A program made the position numbers and the translations under genes. A DNA stretch of 11,638 nucleotides from Amoebophrya sp. AT5.2 (Eukaryota > Sar > Dinophyceae > Syndiniales > Amoebophryaceae), in NCBI GenBank assembly GCA_005223375.1, contig RXOD01006009.1, forward strand, positions 1-11,638, in the 5' to 3' direction. A model generated the notes under the pieces. It worked only from the letters and a program-made list of their open reading frames with translations. It was not told where the DNA came from and did no database searches. Shown here in pieces: positions 1-8,468 of this stretch. Position 1 is the stretch's first letter, and every line of letters starts with the position of its first letter.

Positions 1-63
1 CACCCTCCCCATATAGCGGAGCCTATTGCATTTTTTTCAAATTCAATTTGCGACATAGCAACG

Positions 64-848
64 ATGATGGGTGATGCCTCAAGTACTTCTCTTCACCTTT
101 TGAATTCGTGGTACTCTGCTACTCCTAGTCCTACCGCTTCCTTGGGCGTTTGTCTCTGTTTTCATTTTCTTTTTTTACGGAACAGCGAAAGCGATCTCCA
201 GCTCCACCAGCGAACCAAAACAAAGTCCAGAATCAACAGACTTCAGAAAAATCATCGATATTGAATCTAAACTCCAACTTGCTCAGGAGCTGATGGAGAA
301 GATGAAGAGTACAGTGGCGAAGGCTGCTGCGAGCAAAGGCGCCGAGGACGAGCGACGCGCAAATGCACAACGGCAGGAGAAAGAGGACCTGGCTCTCGAG
401 AACGAACAGAACAAGGTCGCGAAGCTGAAGAAGATGCGGGAAGAAACGCGCGATTACGTGCTCATGCAAATGGCCATCAAGCACGGCAGAAGACAAGAAC
501 ACGCAGAGGTAGTTCAAGTTTAATATTTGCCGTTCTTGTGCTAGTTAGAGCTAGTGCATGTGGATGTGCAACGACGGAAAACTTACACCTCTGCATCCAC
601 AGGTGAAGGACGCGCAGGGCGGTATTTTGCTGGAGGACGCGGAGGCTTTCTACGCTGACAAGCAAAAGGAGAAGGACATCAAGGTCGCGAAGGGGCTCGC
701 GTATGTAACCGAGCTTCGCGAGCAGATTAAGGAGCGAGCGTCTCGGAAGGTCGCCAACATGACGAAGGAGGAGGTGAAGCTGAACAAGTCGCTTATCGAC
801 AAAGTGCTCGAGGACGAACTGGCGCGGGGAATACTGAAGAAAGGCTAG
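64..848 (+). CDS. small coiled-coil protein with probable N-terminal signal/anchor, spliced
   Basis: I do not recognise the family. Two well-supported exons, up to 508 and 603-848 (stop TAG), are joined in phase 0 across a GAG|GTAG...CACAG|GTG intron. The product is very rich in Lys, Glu, Ala and Arg with long heptad-compatible helices (from IESKLQLAQELMEKM to VLEDELARGILKKG), so it is probably a coiled coil. The start is uncertain. The first ATG in this frame inside the main exon is at 293, but the same frame is open back to 104 and encodes a strongly hydrophobic stretch (LPLPWAFVSVFIFFFYG, then TAKA) that looks like a signal peptide or anchor. No ATG precedes it in frame. ATG 64 reaches it if a 46-base intron (83-128) is removed, giving a 214-residue protein. 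Otherwise translation starts at 293 or in an exon outside the window. The exon structure after 293 is fairly sure; the N-terminus is inference. Confidence 0.6.
83..128 (+). other. hypothetical 46-base intron at the 5' end of the coiled-coil gene
   Basis: GT at 83 and AG at 127-128 (CTCCTAG) would join ATG 64 in phase 1 to the frame carrying the hydrophobic segment and the coiled coil, bypassing the in-frame TGA at 101. The donor GTACTT is weak. A single-base sequence error between about 82 and 128 would explain the same picture. Confidence 0.25.
509..602 (+). other. intron of the coiled-coil gene (94 bases, phase 0)
   Basis: The donor is GAG|GTAGTT and the acceptor CATCCACAG|GTG. The in-frame TAA at 521-523 lies inside it. 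Removing it joins HAE to VKDAQGG and keeps the same charged, helical composition on both sides. AGGT occurs at both ends. Confidence 0.75.
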
Positions 849-856
849 GCAAAGGG

Positions 857-948
857 TGAGCGCAATGCCAATAATATGCGACGTCGAGGGGGAGGACTCT
901 CCTCTGTATCATCAACGCAAGTGACTCTTACCAACCTTTGTCTTTCAG
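857..948 (+). other. possible intron just after the coiled-coil gene stop (3'UTR)
   Basis: A good donor (AAAGG|GTGAGC) starts nine bases after the TAG stop, and a pyrimidine-rich acceptor (CCTTTGTCTTTCAG|T) ends at 948. If used, this is a 92-base intron in the 3' untranslated region, or it belongs to an unrecognised downstream transcript. Based on splice-site appearance only. Confidence 0.35.
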
Positions 949-1072
949 TTTCACGCGCACTCGTCTCGTCACGAACGGAACTCGAACTGAATCTTATCCA
1001 ACGACGAACGATGCAAGCACGCGAAATCATTCTTCTTCGATAACCTTAATCAAGACAGTTTCAGTTTTTACG

Positions 1073-1407
1073 ATGGATTTATTACTTAGCTCTTTCGACG
1101 AGGAGCTTCAGCGCGAATCTATTTTCAGTTTGTCGCACGAACACCAGGGGGTCCAGGCCAGCCGAGCGCAATTTGAATATTCTCTTGCAGCTTCGAATCA
1201 ATAGGTAAAGTACAAAAAACAAGCGGCTCCTTGGATTCCACCGACAGCCTGGTGGATGTTGAGGAAATTGCAGAGGACAACCGCGATGAGCGTTCTTGGC
1301 CATCGATCTTGTTGACATTCGCGTCGTGGCCTGGAATTGTACCAACCTGGCTTATTGGCATCCTGCGATCGCAAGACAAGGAAACTGATCCTTGCGAGCC
1401 GAATTAA
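1073..1407 (+). CDS. candidate small membrane protein, possibly spliced
   Basis: This is a weak candidate. The frame from 1177 to the TAA at 1405-1407 is open and has plausible protein texture: an acidic Ser/Asp/Glu region (SLDSTDSLVDVEEIAEDN), then a hydrophobic stretch (LLTFASWPGIVPTWLIGIL) and a charged tail. A convincing acceptor (TATTCTCTTGCAG) ends at 1190. Joining it to ATG 1073 through a donor at 1132 (GTCGCA, non-ideal) in phase 2 gives about 91 residues, ending in a single membrane helix near the C-terminus like a tail-anchored protein. No family is recognised. It may instead be part of a longer 3'UTR of the upstream gene, or chance. Confidence 0.3.
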
Positions 1408-2121
1408 GTATCGGGCCCCCTGGAAGGAGCAGAACTTGCTTTTGAGTCAATTCATTGACTAACGCCAAGGCTAGCGTGAGAATGAACGATGACGATCGCT
1501 AGTGTGCTGTGTATCGCTATGGTTATTGTTCATCGCACGAAATGAAAAAAAAGATCGACGAGCAGTGGCGAAATAGCGAAAAACACGGTCGATCACTGAC
1601 GCATTGCACGCCGACAGCTCGCGGAACTGCAAGGACGTTGTTCACTGCCCTGCCTTTGCAGCGCAACTTCCTGGAGCTGCTCCTGGTAGTTCTGTTTCTG
1701 CTCGGTCTCCCAGTCCTACATCGATCCTGGAATCAATCTTGCGAGAGTGCACAAGCACCTCATGAATCACCTTCATCAATCCCTAAACCCTATTATGTGG
1801 AACCAACAAGAACAACTCAACGCCATTTTGCGTTCGCGATTCATAATCGTGATGATAGAAGCGATACGGAAGTTCCAGTTCGTGATTGGTACGGGTACAC
1901 CAGAAGCAAAAATCGGCAGAAGCACGCTCTCGCATACGCGTCACAAGCATACTAACTTGTGCTCGTCGTAGTTGTCCCACCAGGCACTGTGGCTGTGGAG
2001 AAACGAAAGATCTAGTACAAACTCATTGGATTTGGAAGAACCAGAAAGTAAACGCAAAGTTGCGCGTGGCTAGGGTGCCTTTGTTGGATTGCAGCACATT
2101 TACAGAAAACACCGGCTGAAA
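1408..2121 (+). other. spacer/leader region before the AlkB fusion gene, with acceptor-like sites
   Basis: Apart from the doubtful ORF at 1542-1955 I see no gene here. Close to the AlkB fusion start lie two acceptor-like sites: TTGTTGGATTGCAG ending at 2094 and CACATTTACAG ending at 2105. Either could close a 5'UTR intron or receive a trans-spliced leader 16-27 bases before the ATG. No TATA box or other promoter is convincing. Confidence 0.3.
1542..1955 (+). CDS. doubtful ORF with one hydrophobic helix
   Basis: An ATG-initiated frame of 137 codons ends at TAA 1953-1955. It begins MKKKIDEQWRNSEKHGR and contains one hydrophobic helix (FLELLLVVLFLLGLPVL), then a low-complexity polar tail with no recognisable domain. 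The base composition is less codon-biased than the certain genes here. It could be a small single-pass membrane protein, an exon of an unrecognised transcript, or chance. No homologue comes to mind. Confidence 0.2.
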   Translation: MKKKIDEQWRNSEKHGRSLTHCTPTARGTARTLFTALPLQRNFLELLLVVLFLLGLPVLHRSWNQSCESAQAPHESPSSIPKPYYVEPTRTTQRHFAFAIHNRDDRSDTEVPVRDWYGYTRSKNRQKHALAYASQAY

Positions 2122-5100
2122 ATGGCTGACTACAACGATGCTTCGTCCCCGCCAGAGGGGCCACCTTCTAGGCGAAATGGCCACCGCCGCGAGCGCGATG
2201 TGGACGCCCGCGTGCCGCGGGGCCACAATGGCGATAAAGACCATCGAACGACACCAAGGTCAACAGGCAACAACATTGACAGTCCGGGCGATAATAACGT
2301 CAAGAAGCCGGTCCCGGTTCTACTGGTAAGCCGAGCAGAAAAAAAGCAGCGCGAGCAGCTGCAGCACTCGGAGGCCAGTTTGATATCAAGCGAGAACAAG
2401 CTCAAGCCAGATAATGGTAAGGACCAGGCAGCATCAGGAGGAGAGCAGCCGGCCGGCCCCCGGCGTTCCCAGCTGAAGACGCGTTACGAGCCGCCGGACT
2501 CGCCATCTGGCTCTGATGGCGACGACAGACGCACGACCGACGGGAGGGATGACCGAGACCGAGAGCGACCAGCAGATGGAGATGCGGGAATAAACTCAGA
2601 TTCAATTTCGAATTCTCTCGAGTTGTGTGAGGCTAAGCCCAGGGACAATCAAGTGAAGCGGAAAAAGTCAAATTCGAAGCCCGGGAAGACCAAATCGAAA
2701 AAGGAAAAGAAAAGGAAAGCCGAGCGTCGCTCACCAAGCCGTAGCGCACCCGACAAGCAGGCACGTGGCGACTCCGCGGACGAGCCGAAACCAAAGAAGA
2801 GCAAGAAGTCAAAGAAGGAGAAGCGACGCGAGTTGTCAGGCGAGCGGGCTGCCGGTGATGAAAAGAACGACCCAAAGTCGTCGCCGAAATCCCCGAAGTC
2901 GGTGCGGTCCGGTTCCGACAATGAGAATTACGGCGCTAGTCCTAGCGAGAAACGGAAGTCTGGTTCTTCAAAAGAAGCGAAGCGAGTCCGGCGGAGTGAC
3001 GCCAGTCGTCAGGCGAAATCACGGCGCGACGAAGAGAAGCGGGAGAATAGGACGTCCGGTCCCAGCAAGCTGCCGCCCGTGCGTTCGCGCAGTGCGTCGG
3101 AAGAGGAGGAAGTAGATGGTGAATCCTTCGTCCGTTCAAAAGTGTTATCCGAGGACAAGACCAAGGCGACCAAGTCGCGACGGGTGTGTGCTGACAAAGC
3201 GAAAGCTAATTCGAGTGCAGTGCCTCATTCTCGGTCTACTCCGGGAGTTGTACTCGGCCAGGACAAGAATGTAGTGGTTGCGAGCAATACGCGCCCGCAA
3301 CCGGATGTACCTGTACGTGAAGTAGAAAACAGGAAGGCGACCGTCCCAGAGGGTAACCGCGGCAAGGCGCCTACATTAAAAGCAAGAGCCCACTCTTCTT
3401 CGCGACAGCGTTCGGAAGTAGAGGACCGGCAGCACAAGGACAAGGTCAAAAAACAAGGCGTTTCGAAGCTGCGCAGCGAATCACGACGACGCGATGTTGC
3501 TCGAGTAGATGAAAGGACCACCCGCGGCGCGGCGGGGAAAAATGTAAATGAAGATATCGGTCGCGAGAAACAAGAAAAGAACAGCTCCCGCAACCGCCGC
3601 GGAGGAGATCATCTTCATCGTCGTCGGCCTGCGGATGCTGGAGCAGAAGGAGATCGTCGGCTGGGCAAGGAGATGAAGGGCGGCGGGAAAGATAGCAATA
3701 ACGACGGTCGTGGTCGTGGCGACCGCGCCCGCGACGCTAAGCCGGGTCGACGAGCGGACTCACGCCGACGGAGATCGCGATCGCCGAGCGACGTCGACGG
3801 TGGTTGTGTAACTGTAAAGAGCAGCCGGCGGCAAGACAACAACATGTTGAACATGAAGAAGGATGTGGACAGGCGCGGCTACGACGAGGACGTGAGAAGA
3901 CTTGCGGATGCAGGCGCCGGGGGCAAAACCTCCAGCATGAGGATGGACGGACGTGGTGGTGACCGGGCCCGGGACGCGAAGCCGGGTCGACGGGCGGACT
4001 CCCGCAGCCGGGGATCGCGATCGCCGAGCGAAATCGACGATGGTCGTGTAACTGTAAACAGCAATCGTCGGCAAGACAACATCAACATGAAGAAGGATCG
4101 GGACAGGCGCGGCTACGACGAGGGCGTGAGAAGAATTGCGGATACAAGCGCCGCGGGCAAAACCTCCAGCAGGAGGTTGGATGGAGGTGTTGGCATCCCC
4201 AACCGCGACGACAGGTACCGCGACGACAAAAGGGATGCCGATACATTCGCCACTAAAACCTCCAACAGGTGGCGGATGGATGGAGGTACCGCCAACCACG
4301 ACGACAGGTATCACGACTACAGAAGCAGGGATACCGATAAATCCGCCGCTCAGAAAACCTCCACCAGGAGGCTGGTGGATGGGGGTGCCGCCAACGACCG
4401 CGACGACAGCAGGTATCGAACCGAGAGAATGCCCGGATATAAGAAGCACTCCCGCAGCCGCAGCCAAGAAAACCGGAGAAACGTGAGCGATCGCATGCCG
4501 CCTGGTGGGGATCCTCGGAGCGGCGAAGGCGAACGGACCAGTAGAACGAAGAAAAACACAGACAGAGAACGCCGCGATACAGGTAGTAGTCCGAGCCTAC
4601 CACGACCTCAGGCTCGCCCGGCTAACCCGCCGAGCAAGTTCATTACTAAGAAAAGCGACCGCGTCGCGGTCGCTTTTCTACCCGAAACGCAAAAAAAGAT
4701 CGGCTTCGAATGGAACAATAATAGCAGCGCACCGAATGGACAGCGACACCCGCAAGGCTCAACATCGAATCAGCGCGGAGTTGGTAATGTGAATGGCCGC
4801 GGCGGCAGCAGCAACATCAGCAACAGCTACAACAAGCCGTCAGTGTCGAAGGACCAAGACCATTTACGGGGAATCGGAGCAGCATCTGGAGGTGGCTCCA
4901 ACAATAATATGCTGCAAAACGCTTTTCCTGGCGTTTTCGAATCCCAGAGGTCGCAACACAAGCAAAAGCAGCTGGAGGATGAGAAGCGCACCGAAAAAGA
5001 AAAAGCGCGAGCATTCGGGGAAGACGAGGTGAAGCGGAAGGAGCAAGGTCAACAAGATTCGCGCCCGCCGAATCCGAAAACCGAGAAAGTACCACGAACA

Positions 5101-8100
5101 CCAGCAAACGAGAAGAGGACGTCTCCGCGAGTTTTATCGTCTACTGGAGTGGAACAAGATGAAGCGCAAAGGCAAACACCTGCCGTCCTTCCGCCACCGC
5201 CACCTCCGAATAAAGGACCAGCTCCACCTGCTGCGGCCTCTCATGAGGTTCTCCCACCGCCGATAGGAATTGCGAAGGAGCACTCCGGCGGCCACATTGA
5301 CGGAAAGCCACCGATCGTCGACAAGAACGCAACTGCTGTACCGAGCGACAAAACATCTCCGCATGAGCATGGCCGCAATTCCCACGGAACGGTTGCCGCA
5401 AAAGCCCTGCAACCGAAAGCAGGAGCGCCACCTCCAGCTGCCATCAAGAGCAACGCCATGTCCGGTAACAGTAGCGAAAACGGATTCGGAAAGGGACACA
5501 TTCCTGCAGTCACAGGTGGCCATATCCAGCCGCCTACGCGGGAGTTCCAACTCGGTGGCGGCGGTTTTGGCGGAAAAGGACAGTCTGATGGAGCTGGAAA
5601 AGGGAAGCAGGGTCGTCCGAATCCTCCACATCACCAGGCTCCATTTCAAGGCGGTACTTCCACCGCTACAATGCCAATAAATACAACTTTGCCTGCGCAG
5701 TTTCCCCAGGAGCCTCCCTTTCGATCGACAGCTGGGATCATGGGAGGGTCAGGTACCTTCCAGCCGCCTGCTTCTGGGAACCAGAACATGATGAACTTTC
5801 AGCAAGCCACCAGACCGATTCATCCAGGCTCCTCACTGGACTCTGCTGGCAACCAAAATATGCTGTTGCAGATGCGGAATAATGCGGTGACGGCAATCGC
5901 CACCAACGCAATGCTGGGCGCCAACCCTTTGTTCACTTTGGGCGCCAACGCAATGGGCGCCAACGCAATGGGCGCAACGCAATGGGCGCCAACCGGTGTG
6001 CCGCCAGCTGCTACAACTACTTCAGGGTTAGGCGGAACAACTGCGATCCAATCCAACATGTCCGGCAATCTTTTACAAGCGCCGCAAGCGGAGGACCAGG
6101 ACCCGACGTCGGAAGACCGGGATCTTGTGATGGGAAAGGGAACAGATTTTCTGGTAAGTACTATAGAAAAAGAACTATGATATTTTTTTGTTAATTTATA
6201 CAACTACTTCGGCATTGGCACGACGAATCTTACGGGAAGAAAATGTTCTTTCAGATGAACTCCAAGTACTGATTCGTTGGTCTTCTACTTCTTTATGTTC
6301 TTCAACTGAAAAATGTAAATGTCTGAATTTTCGTCTCCTTCAGCCTGCCGACAGGACCAAGAAGGCTGCGGCGGGTGAACCCGATTTTTCGCCGATGGGC
6401 GCGCAGGCACCGATTGCGCCACCTGTTGAGAAGAAGCTCGAAATGGACGAACTAGGAACCGGAAGTAGTCACGATGGCGAGGCCGGCGTGATGAGGAAAA
6501 ATGAATCTGCGTCCGGTTGTTCTGGTGGTGCGTTGGCGCAGGAAGACGGGCCAGAGCTTCCCAAAATTCCTGCGGACGGGGCGGTGCCACAGCAGATGCC
6601 AGCTCCAAGTAGGCAGCAAACGGTGTCGGAGGACGACGACCACGAACGGCGAGACCGATATGAGGATAGGTCGGGTTCTCGCCAGCAGAAACACCAGGAG
6701 CCCAGGCACAACGTGCGATCAGGCTCTTACGACGAGGACGACGCGGCCGAGATTAAAAATACCCTCGATGACTTTCAAGCGCAGCAGCGAAAGCATAGCG
6801 ATAGCGATAGCGCCGACGAAGACGAGAGCGAGAACGAAGAACAACAGCCACAGCGTGGTCCTGAAGATGCGGAACAAGTAGAGCAAAAATACGTGTATGG
6901 GGGCGTGTTGCCAAGGAGCGCGAAAACGCAGGGACCCCGGGAAAAGGACGAAACCGCTTTGGAGATGCTGGAACAAGTACGAGAAGAAGTTGAGTTTCGA
7001 TTTTTAGATATGAATGTAAAAGTACTGATTCAAAAGCTCCACTCTTTGATTCTCATTCTGCTGCGCCTGCACTTCAATGCATGTCCACAAAAATGTCTTC
7101 TGGAATGTCAGTCGCGTCATGTTCTTATTTTTTACGAAAAATAAATACTTCCAGGTTGACTACGCGTACCCGGTGACAGCGTTTAAAGACGATGTGTGGT
7201 TTCCCGGCTGCAAGAGTTTATTCTGGAAGCCGAACCCGGATAAGCCCGCAACCGGCGAGGCTGCCACCGCGCTCTTCCAGTTTTTGCGTGACAATATCCA
7301 GTGGGAGCAGCGGAACTACAACCACGACGTCGCGTGGTACACCGTGCCGGAGATGAAGGTAAAATACGGCTACGGCAAGAACGTTTACGACCCCGTGGCG
7401 TTTCCCCCCTGGATGTACAAGCTGCGCGAGCAGATGATGCACACGCTACGGCTCCCCATGGACGATCCCCCGCACGGCTGCAACATCAATCTGTACAAGA
7501 ACGGTTCGGCGCAGCTCGGCGCCCATTCCGATGACGAGGCGATCTTCGACGGCATCCACAGCGCGATCCGGATTGTGTCCTTCTCGCTGGGGGAGGCGCG
7601 CAGCTTCCACATCCTCGACAAGTACAAGCAATTTTTGAAGGCGATCGTGCTGCCGCCCCTGAGCTACATGACGATGGAGGGAAACTTCCAGCGCGATCTG
7701 AAGCACATGGTGCCCGCAGAGCCGGAGAAGTCGCAGCCGCGCATTAACATCACGTGGCGGTGGGTGCTCAAGCCGGACGGAGCGGCGGCCGACCAACAGG
7801 CTGCGCTGCGCAGCGCCACGAAGTTCGGCGGCAAGGGGATGCTGAGTGGAAAGGCGCACCAGCAAAGACATGCGGGCGGAGGGCGCGGCATATATCCTCA
7901 GTGGAACCCGAATAAAGGAAACAGCAAGAACAACTACTCCTCTGCAGGCGAGCACCACCGGGCCGGGCCGTACAGCAGCAGCCAGCAGATGCAGAAGCCG
8001 ATCCTCTCCGGCCGTGAGCACCAGCAGAACCGGGGCGCGTTCCACGGTCACAATGACAATCGCCACAGCGCCTCGTCCGCGGCGTCGTCCGCAGCAGGAG

Positions 8101-8468
8101 CAGCCAGTCAGGACGCTGGCCCGCCGGTGCACGGCCCGCAGAGGAATCCTGATATGCCGAGTGGCTTCCAACAAGTTCATTTGAAACCGCGGCCTTTTAT
8201 TTCCCCCGGTGGAGAACATGGGCAACACGCTCGTGGCCGGAATTACAGCAATGAGCGAAGAGGCGGGGACCGCGGCAACGTCTACTCGAGTTTCGGAGGA
8301 GGCAATGCGAGAGGCGCTGGTGGATACGGTGGCCGCGATCGTGATGGGACCGGGTTTAGAACCAGGGATGGTTCCGGCCGCCGAGGTCGGGGCGGGGACA
8401 ACAGGCGTGAAGGTGGCGGCGAAAGTAGCTTCAGAGCCAGAAGCCACGACAGAGGAAACAGTGACTGA
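2122..8468 (+). CDS. giant SR/RGG-rich protein with an AlkB-type Fe(II)/2-oxoglutarate dioxygenase domain
   Basis: Exons 2122-6153, 6344-7015 (or to 6988) and 7155-8468 encode about 2,005 residues. The start ATG sits in a good context (GAAAATGG); the frame is open upstream only to 2074. Residues 1-900 are disordered and rich in Arg, Ser, Lys and Asp, with basic nuclear-signal-like clusters near 177-240, SRSP/RSRS elements and tandem repeats near 533-770. A Pro-rich part (near 1020-1050) and Gly/Asn/Met-rich stretches follow. Exon 2 is acidic (HSDSDSADEDESE near 1494). Exon 3 carries the AlkB domain: NLYKNGSAQLGAHSDDE holds the iron-binding H1692 and D1694, LKHMVP gives H1752, and RINITWR gives R1764 and R1770. 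The spacing matches the AlkB/ALKBH family, whose members oxidatively demethylate nucleic acids. An RG-rich tail of about 85 residues ends the protein. The domain call is firm. RNA as substrate and a nuclear location are inferred from the flanking regions. The substrate is unknown. Confidence 0.88.
3718..4191 (+). repeat. two tandem coding repeats of 240 and 234 bases
   Basis: Unit A (3718-3957, 80 codons) and unit B (3958-4191, 78 codons) are clearly duplicated at the DNA and protein levels. Both start GDRARDAKPGRRADSR and share RRQDN, DRRGYDE and GKTSS. Unit B lacks two codons around INMKK. Differences are scattered and mostly keep the frame, as in an old in-frame duplication. Each unit carries an SRSPS element (SR-type phosphorylation-like motif). 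A degenerate half-unit may precede A (near 3628-3717). Confidence 0.85.
4159..4440 (+). repeat. three degenerate 32-33-codon repeats (KTS...GG...DDRY)
   Basis: Units start at 4159, 4255 and 4354, each with AAAACCTCCA encoding KTS. The pattern continues R-x-x-DGG, then N-x-DDRY, then Asp/Lys-rich residues. The first unit overlaps the end of the 240-base repeat, so the shorter array seems to have grown from its end. The last unit degrades into a further RS-rich stretch. Confidence 0.7.
4649..4679. repeat. perfect 31-base inverted repeat inside the AlkB fusion coding sequence
   Basis: Arms of 15 bases (AGAAAAGCGACCGCG and its exact reverse complement) are separated by a single T. The element is read as KKSDRVAVAFL in the protein frame. 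It could form a cruciform in DNA or a very tight hairpin in RNA. It lies deep inside exon 1, so it is not a terminator of this gene. Confidence 0.9.
5911..5994 (+). repeat. 15-base coding minisatellite (GGCGCCAACGCA-type) with one 14-base unit
   Basis: Units starting at 5938 and 5953 are 15 bases (LGANA, MGANA). The unit at 5968 is 14 bases, one C short, and a partial unit starts at 5982. A looser copy precedes at 5911. The short unit moves the repeat into another frame, so the protein changes from GANAM to ATQWAPTG. The downstream frame is nevertheless the one that continues to the splice donor. Confidence 0.85.
6154..6343 (+). other. intron 1 of the AlkB fusion gene (190 bases, phase 0)
   Basis: A strong donor (CTG|GTAAGT) and a pyrimidine-rich acceptor (TTTTCGTCTCCTTCAG|CCT). 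The intron is AT-richer than its exons and contains an in-frame TGA at 6178. Splicing joins TDFL to PADRTKK. Confidence 0.85.
6795..6812 (+). repeat. hexanucleotide repeat (ATAGCG)3
   Basis: Three perfect copies in exon 2 of the AlkB fusion encode the alternating Ser-Asp run of its acidic segment (HSDSDSAD). Length variation would be in frame. Confidence 0.85.
7016..7154 (+). other. intron 2 of the AlkB fusion gene (phase 0; donor not certain)
   Basis: The acceptor is clear (ATACTTCCAG|GTT, ending at 7154) and the upstream frame hits a TAA at 7142-7144. Three phase-0 donors are possible: 6977 (GTACGA), 6989 (GTTGAG) and 7016 (GTAAAA). I prefer 7016 because it best fits the GTAA donors of other introns here. 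6989 would shorten the protein by nine residues and leave GTTGA at both intron ends. Confidence 0.7.
7155..7781 (+). other. AlkB-like 2OG-Fe(II) oxygenase domain
   Basis: This part of exon 3 holds the whole catalytic core. PPWMYKLREQMMHTLRL and NINLYKNG correspond to the conserved P-W-L and N-x-Y-x-x-G region of AlkB proteins. HSD is at 7524-7532, the distal His codon at 7704, and the 2-oxoglutarate-binding Arg codons at 7740 and 7758. The HxD-to-His distance of 58 residues is normal for the family. The substrate-recognition lid is not identifiable by eye, so damage repair versus RNA demethylation cannot be told apart. Confidence 0.9.
8209..8465 (+). other. RG/RGG-rich C-terminal tail of the AlkB fusion
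   Basis: About 85 residues dominated by Arg and Gly with Tyr, Phe, Ser and Asp (RGRNYSNERRGG, GGYGGRDRDG, GRRGRGGDNRR). Such RGG boxes commonly bind RNA, are targets of arginine methylation and support condensate formation. The part between the AlkB core and this tail (7782-8208) is Gln/His/Gly/Ser-rich and disordered. Confidence 0.75.

Noticed and set aside
3760..4467. 235-codon - strand frame with repeated VVVAAPVP-like sequence
   Set aside because: It is the complement of the tandem SR-rich repeats; its repetitive look comes entirely from the + strand coding repeats.
4649..4679. Hairpin followed by T-run as a bacterial-type terminator
   Set aside because: It is within a continuous reading frame of a eukaryotic gene, and the T-run is part of the palindrome itself.
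6264..7031. 12-mer AAGTACTGATTC shared by both AlkB introns (6264-6275 and 7020-7031)
   Set aside because: A few exact 12-mer pairs are expected by chance in a window of this length, and the flanks do not match.
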